Shown in pieces: positions 60,116-64,000 of a DNA stretch of 64,000 nt (positions are counted from its first letter, which is position 1; each line of letters opens with the position of its first letter). The stretch is taken from the NCBI RefSeq assembly GCF_018122735.1, contig NZ_JAGRRD010000001.1:3024999-3088998 (forward strand), written 5' to 3'. A program made the translations under genes and the position numbers. Below the pieces are notes generated by a model. That model was given only the letters and a program-made list of their open reading frames with translations. It searched no databases and was not told the DNA's origin. This stretch comes from Azoarcus sp. L1K30 (GTDB lineage: Bacteria > Pseudomonadota > Gammaproteobacteria > Burkholderiales > Rhodocyclaceae).

Positions 60116-60398
60116 GCATAGTAACGGCTTATCGCTGTGATGTCCTTACCCGGCGACACCAGAAGTGACGGAGCCGACCTCTTACCGGCGCCCGGATTCA
60201 TCTTCTCGGGCGCGGCAGAATTCAAAGGCCACTGACTTCCCCAAGCGGCCAGCACCTCACTTTATTGAAATGGCATAAGCAGCGCCCGGGGATTGGATCC
60301 GAGCGCTTCGCCCACGAAGACAACTGTGGCATATGCAATCGTCGAATCGCGCACGGACCGCTAGAATTGCCCGATTCGTTTCGACCCGACACAATTTG

Positions 60399-63300
60399 AT
60401 GGCGTCCCAGCCTGCCGCGCCGCGTGCGCGGTGCCTCTGCCTCGATATTGAAACCGCCCGCGAGGACCGCATGGTCCTGCGGGAACTGGGTGTTTTCCGC
60501 CCCGACCTCGACGCGCGGCTGAAGCTCTCCGGCACGGCACCTGACCTCGTTCCCAGGCTGGACGCGCTGACCGACGGCGCGGCCTTCGTCCTCGGCCACA
60601 ACATCATCGCCTTCGACCAGCCGGCGCTGGCGGCGCTGCATCCGCAGCTCGCCTTGCATCGACTGCCGATGATCGACACGCTTGAGCTCTCTCCGGTCGC
60701 GTTTCCTCAGAATCCGTATCACCGCCTGGTGAAGGATTACAAGCTGTGCACGACAACGCGCAATGACCCGGTACGCGACGCCGAACTCGCCTACGCACTC
60801 TTCATCGATCAGAGCGAAGCGCTACAACAACGCGTTGCCGAACACCCGGACGAGGCCCTGTGTCTGCACTTCCTTCTTGCCCCGGAAAGCGGCAAGGGGG
60901 TCTCCAATTTTTTCGCCGCTCTGCGCCGCGCGCTCAAGCCGACCCTCGACGACACCGTGGCCGGCTGGTTGCGCGCGACGGCGGGCAAGGTATGCATCAC
61001 CGCTCAAGACAGGCTGCTTGAACACTGGCTACCGGATCCGGCGTGGCACAAGCCCCTCGCCTACGCTTTGGTGTGGCTGCGCGTGGCCGGCGGCAATTCG
61101 GTGCTGCCGCCATGGGTCAGCCTGAGTTTTCCGAAGACGCGCGAAGTGATCTCCGCGTTGCGCGACGTGCCCTGCCCGGATCCAGCCTGCGCCTGGTGCC
61201 GCGAACAGCATGATCTCGACGCCTTGCTCCCGCGCTACTTTCCAGGCATTACGCGCTTTCGCAGCACCCCCACCACCGGCGACGGCCGCTCGCTGCAGCA
61301 GGCCATCGTAGAGAACGGCTTTGCCCGCAAGCCGACGCTGGCGATCCTGCCCACCGGCGGGGGCAAGTCCCTGTGCTTTCAGCTACCTGCCCTCGCCCGC
61401 TACTACCGCAACGGCAGCCTCACCGTGGTGATCTCGCCCCTGCAGTCGCTGATGAAGGATCAGGTGGACAACCTGGAGGCACGTGGCATCACCTGCGCCG
61501 GATATCTGAACAGCCTGCTCAACCCCATGGAGCGGCGGGCAATGCTCGACAAGCTGCGGCTGGGCGACCTCGGACTCATCTTCGTCGCGCCCGAGCAGTT
61601 CCGCAGCACCGCCTTTGCCAATGCGCTGATGCACCGCGAGATCGGCGCCTGGGTGTTCGACGAAGCACACTGCCTGTCCAAGTGGGGCCACGACTTCCGG
61701 CCCGATTACCTCTACGTTTCGCGTTTCATCAAGGCGCGGCAGAAGGACAAACCCTCGCCAGTGTTCTGCTTTACCGCCACCGCCAAACCGGACGTAGTAG
61801 ATGACATCTGCGCACACTTGCACAAGCATCTGGGCATTGTGCTCGAGCGCCTCGAAGGTGGGGTGAGCCGCGACAACCTCTCTTATGAGGTGCGCTCCGT
61901 GCCGGCACAGGCAAAGTATGGCGAGGTGCTGCGCCTGCTGCAGGAGGCGCAGCGTGAGGAGGGCGGCGCCATCGTGTTCTGCGCGCGGCAGAAGACTGTC
62001 GAAGAAGTCGCCGAATTCCTCAAGAATGCGGGCCTCGAGTGCAGCTACTTCCACGGCGGCATGCTGCCCACCGACAAGCGTGCGGTACAGGAAGCCTTCC
62101 TCGCCGGCAACCTGCGTGTGATCGCCGCCACCAACGCCTTCGGCATGGGCGTGGATAAGCCCGACGTGCGCCTTGTCATTCACCTCGACACGCCCGGCTC
62201 GCTGGAGAACTATCTGCAGGAAGCCGGCCGCGCCGGGCGCGATCAGTCGCCAGCACGCTGCATTCTGCTCTACGACGAGGCCGATCTCGACGTACAGTTC
62301 CGCCTGCTGAAGAACTCGCGCCTCACCCAGCACGACATCGGCGCCATTCTGAAAGCCTTGCGCACCATCGAGCGCAAAGACCGCAGCGAGGGCGACGTCG
62401 TGGTCACCAGCGGCGAGATCCTGCTCGAGATCCCCGACGCCCACCGCATCGACCCCGACGCAAGCGACGCCGACACCAAGGTCCGCATTGCAGTCGCCTG
62501 GCTCGAAGAAGCGCGCCTGCTCGAACGCCACGAGAACCACACCCGTGTTTTCCCCGGCAGCCTGCTGGTGGCGAACGAGGAAGAAGCCCGTGCCATCCTG
62601 CGCCGCAAGCTCGGCCCCGAGGCGGACATCGAGCCCTATGCGCGCATACTTTCCCTCCTCATCCAGGCCGCGGACGACGAGGGTCTGTCCACCGACGAAC
62701 TGATGCTTGCCACCGGTCAGCACTCACGCATCGTGCAGCAGATGCTGCGCGAGCTCGACCACTGGAAGCTCCTTTCGAACGACACCGAAATCGGCGTCAC
62801 TTTCTATCGCGAACCGGATACCGCACAACGCCTCGACGAGCTCGCCCGCATCGAGGACGCGCTGATCAGGAACCTGCGCGAGGAGGCGCCCGACGCCGAC
62901 CAAGATGGCTGGCAGATCCTCAACGTGCGCCGCCTGTGCGACACCCTGCGCCGCGACGCGCAAGTCGACTTCGACCCCGAGCGACTCACCCGCCTGCTGA
63001 AGTCCTTTTCCGAGCCCTTTGGTGATGGCCCGGCCAATCGTGGCTTCTTCGCGCTACGCCCTCAAACTACCGACAGCCGCTGGCTCAAGCTGCTGCGGAG
63101 CTGGCAGGACATCGAAACCATCCGCGAACGACGCATGCGCCTGGCCCGCGCGCTGGTCGCCGAGTTCCAGCGCCGCCGCCAGGGCAACGTACTGCTCGTC
63201 ACGTGCAAGCAGGGCGAGCTCGAGGCCGCATTGCAGGCCGACACCACACTCACCGGGCTTGGCGTGGAAAAGTGGGACATCGCACTCTCCGCAGCGTTGC

Positions 63301-64000
63301 TCTACCTGAACGCCAACGAAGTGCTGCATCTCGCTCGCGGCAAGGCGGTATTCCGCTCCGCGATGAGCATCGCCCTCAACGCCGAGGCACGCCGGCGCCA
63401 GTTCAATAAGTCCGACTATGCCGAGCTCGCACTGCACTACAAGGACAAGATCGTCCAGGTGCACGTGATGGCCGAATACGCCAAGCTCGCCATTCGCAAG
63501 ATTCAGGCGGCGATGGCCTTCATCGTGGAGTACTTCAGCCTCGACCGCGCCGAGTTCGTGCGGCGCTACTTCGCCGGGCGCAAGGATGTGCTGGAGATGG
63601 CCACCACCGAGGCCGCCCACCGCCGCATCCTTACCGAACTCGCCAACCCCGAACAGCAGGGCATCGTCGCCGCGCCACTAGAGGGAAATCACCTGGTGCT
63701 GGCCGGCCCCGGCGCGGGCAAGACCAAAGTTATCGTCCATCGTGTCGGGTGGCTGCTGCGCGAATGCATGGTGCTGCCCGAGGCCATCATGGTGCTCGCC
63801 TACAACCGCTCGGCCGCCAACGAGATCCGGCGCCGCCTGTGGGCGCTGGTCGGGGCGGACGCAGCGGGTGTCAGCGTGCAGACCCTGCACGGGCTCGCGA
63901 TGCGCATCACCGGCACCAGCTACGCGGTCGCCATCGAACACGGCGAAGCGGTCGACTTCGGCGAGGTCATCCGCCAGGCCACCCGGCGTCTGCGCGCGGC
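60399..64000 (+). CDS. DEDD exonuclease / RecQ helicase / UvrD-type helicase fusion (3' end outside window)
   Basis: Open from the ATG at 60399 to the window end, 1200 codons without a stop. Residues 11-135 are a DEDD 3'-5' exonuclease: C-L-D-I-E-T (D16, E18), G-H-N-I-I-A-F-D (D73), and D-P-V-R-D-A-E-L (D127). About 295-670 is a RecQ core: motif I L-P-T-G-G-G-K-S at 317-324, DEAH at 421-424, F-T-A-T-A-K, A-F-G-M-G-V-D-K-P, and Q-E-A-G-R-A-G-R-D. About 700-1080 has no named domain, with winged-helix-like parts. At 1103-1109 a second Walker A, G-P-G-A-G-K-T, begins a UvrD/PcrA-type SF1 unit (V-L-A-Y-N-R-S-A-A-N-E-I-R). The protein must be well over 1400 aa. It should unwind and degrade DNA in repair or defence; which one is unknown. 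Confidence 0.9.
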   Translation, partial: MASQPAAPRARCLCLDIETAREDRMVLRELGVFRPDLDARLKLSGTAPDLVPRLDALTDGAAFVLGHNIIAFDQPALAALHPQLALHRLPMIDTLELSPVAFPQNPYHRLVKDYKLCTTTRNDPVRDAELAYALFIDQSEALQQRVAEHPDEALCLHFLLAPESGKGVSNFFAALRRALKPTLDDTVAGWLRATAGKVCITAQDRLLEHWLPDPAWHKPLAYALVWLRVAGGNSVLPPWVSLSFPKTREVISALRDVPCPDPACAWCREQHDLDALLPRYFPGITRFRSTPTTGDGRSLQQAIVENGFARKPTLAILPTGGGKSLCFQLPALARYYRNGSLTVVISPLQSLMKDQVDNLEARGITCAGYLNSLLNPMERRAMLDKLRLGDLGLIFVAPEQFRSTAFANALMHREIGAWVFDEAHCLSKWGHDFRPDYLYVSRFIKARQKDKPSPVFCFTATAKPDVVDDICAHLHKHLGIVLERLEGGVSRDNLSYEVRSVPAQAKYGEVLRLLQEAQREEGGAIVFCARQKTVEEVAEFLKNAGLECSYFHGGMLPTDKRAVQEAFLAGNLRVIAATNAFGMGVDKPDVRLVIHLDTPGSLENYLQEAGRAGRDQSPARCILLYDEADLDVQFRLLKNSRLTQHDIGAILKALRTIERKDRSEGDVVVTSGEILLEIPDAHRIDPDASDADTKVRIAVAWLEEARLLERHENHTRVFPGSLLVANEEEARAILRRKLGPEADIEPYARILSLLIQAADDEGLSTDELMLATGQHSRIVQQMLRELDHWKLLSNDTEIGVTFYREPDTAQRLDELARIEDALIRNLREEAPDADQDGWQILNVRRLCDTLRRDAQVDFDPERLTRLLKSFSEPFGDGPANRGFFALRPQTTDSRWLKLLRSWQDIETIRERRMRLARALVAEFQRRRQGNVLLVTCKQGELEAALQADTTLTGLGVEKWDIALSAALLYLNANEVLHLARGKAVFRSAMSIALNAEARRRQFNKSDYAELALHYKDKIVQVHVMAEYAKLAIRKIQAAMAFIVEYFSLDRAEFVRRYFAGRKDVLEMATTEAAHRRILTELANPEQQGIVAAPLEGNHLVLAGPGAGKTKVIVHRVGWLLRECMVLPEAIMVLAYNRSAANEIRRRLWALVGADAAGVSVQTLHGLAMRITGTSYAVAIEHGEAVDFGEVIRQATRRLRA

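Overview
The window looks like chromosomal DNA of a high-GC betaproteobacterium, most likely Rhodocyclales (the Thauera/Azoarcus/Aromatoleum group). This rests on gene content rather than on a marker gene: an Xps-ordered type II secretion operon, an fmd-type amide uptake and hydrolysis operon with an aliphatic amidase, an orphan MoxR/VWA pair, and a surface glycan region rich in TPR-GT41 proteins. No rRNA, prophage, insertion sequence or CRISPR array was seen. The species assignment is inference.

Region 1 (1-17.2 kb) is a surface glycan and surface protein block. It holds a cut-off DegT-type aminotransferase, two TPR-GT41 (OGT/SPINDLY-like) proteins, a rhamnosyltransferase-like GT2, a very large methyltransferase-GT2-GT4 fusion, a methyltransferase ending in a SEC-C zinc motif, an LpxL-like acyltransferase, a Wzm/Wzt ABC exporter whose ATPase carries a carbohydrate-binding tail, a parvulin-type PPIase, an OafA-like O-acyltransferase, and an abundant-looking secreted protein with its own promoter and terminator.

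Region 2 (17.3-28.4 kb) is a complete type II secretion operon, transcribed leftwards in the order E-F-G-H-I-J-K-L-M-N-D. Most junctions are 4-nt stop/start overlaps. A small lipoprotein gene follows the secretin gene, behind a perfect 13-bp hairpin. Region 3 (28.5-37 kb) returns to glycans: a WbpM/FlaA1-type dehydratase, a three-gene cassette that looks like a Gtr-type lipid-linked sugar transfer system with an SMR/EamA-like carrier in the flippase position, and a 972-aa exported protein of unknown function.

Region 4 (37.2-52.1 kb) is the most striking. A leftward pair encodes an NCS1-permease/histidine-kinase/receiver fusion and a LuxR-type response regulator. It diverges from a rightward operon: a UrtABCDE/FmdDEF-like ABC importer, formamidase (FmdA), the zinc ribbon protein FmdB, and aliphatic amidase (AmiE). 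A perfect TACGTC-N4-GACGTA inverted repeat abuts a weak -35 in the divergent promoter region. The proposed logic is that the fused permease senses an amide-like or nucleobase-like solute, the regulator is phosphorylated, and the operon imports short amides and cleaves them to ammonia plus formate or acetate. After amiE comes a 179-bp imperfect palindrome and then an orphan MoxR AAA+/VWA pair.

Region 5 (52.1-58.7 kb) is housekeeping: an EamA permease, YicC, a Ser/Thr kinase and PP2C phosphatase pair, rph, rdgB, hemW, and tRNA-Arg(CCG) with a terminator. Region 6 (58.7-64 kb) holds a HipA/YjjJ-like kinase gene with three 12-bp-spaced repeats just before its start, and the first 1200 codons of an exonuclease-RecQ-UvrD fusion that runs off the window.
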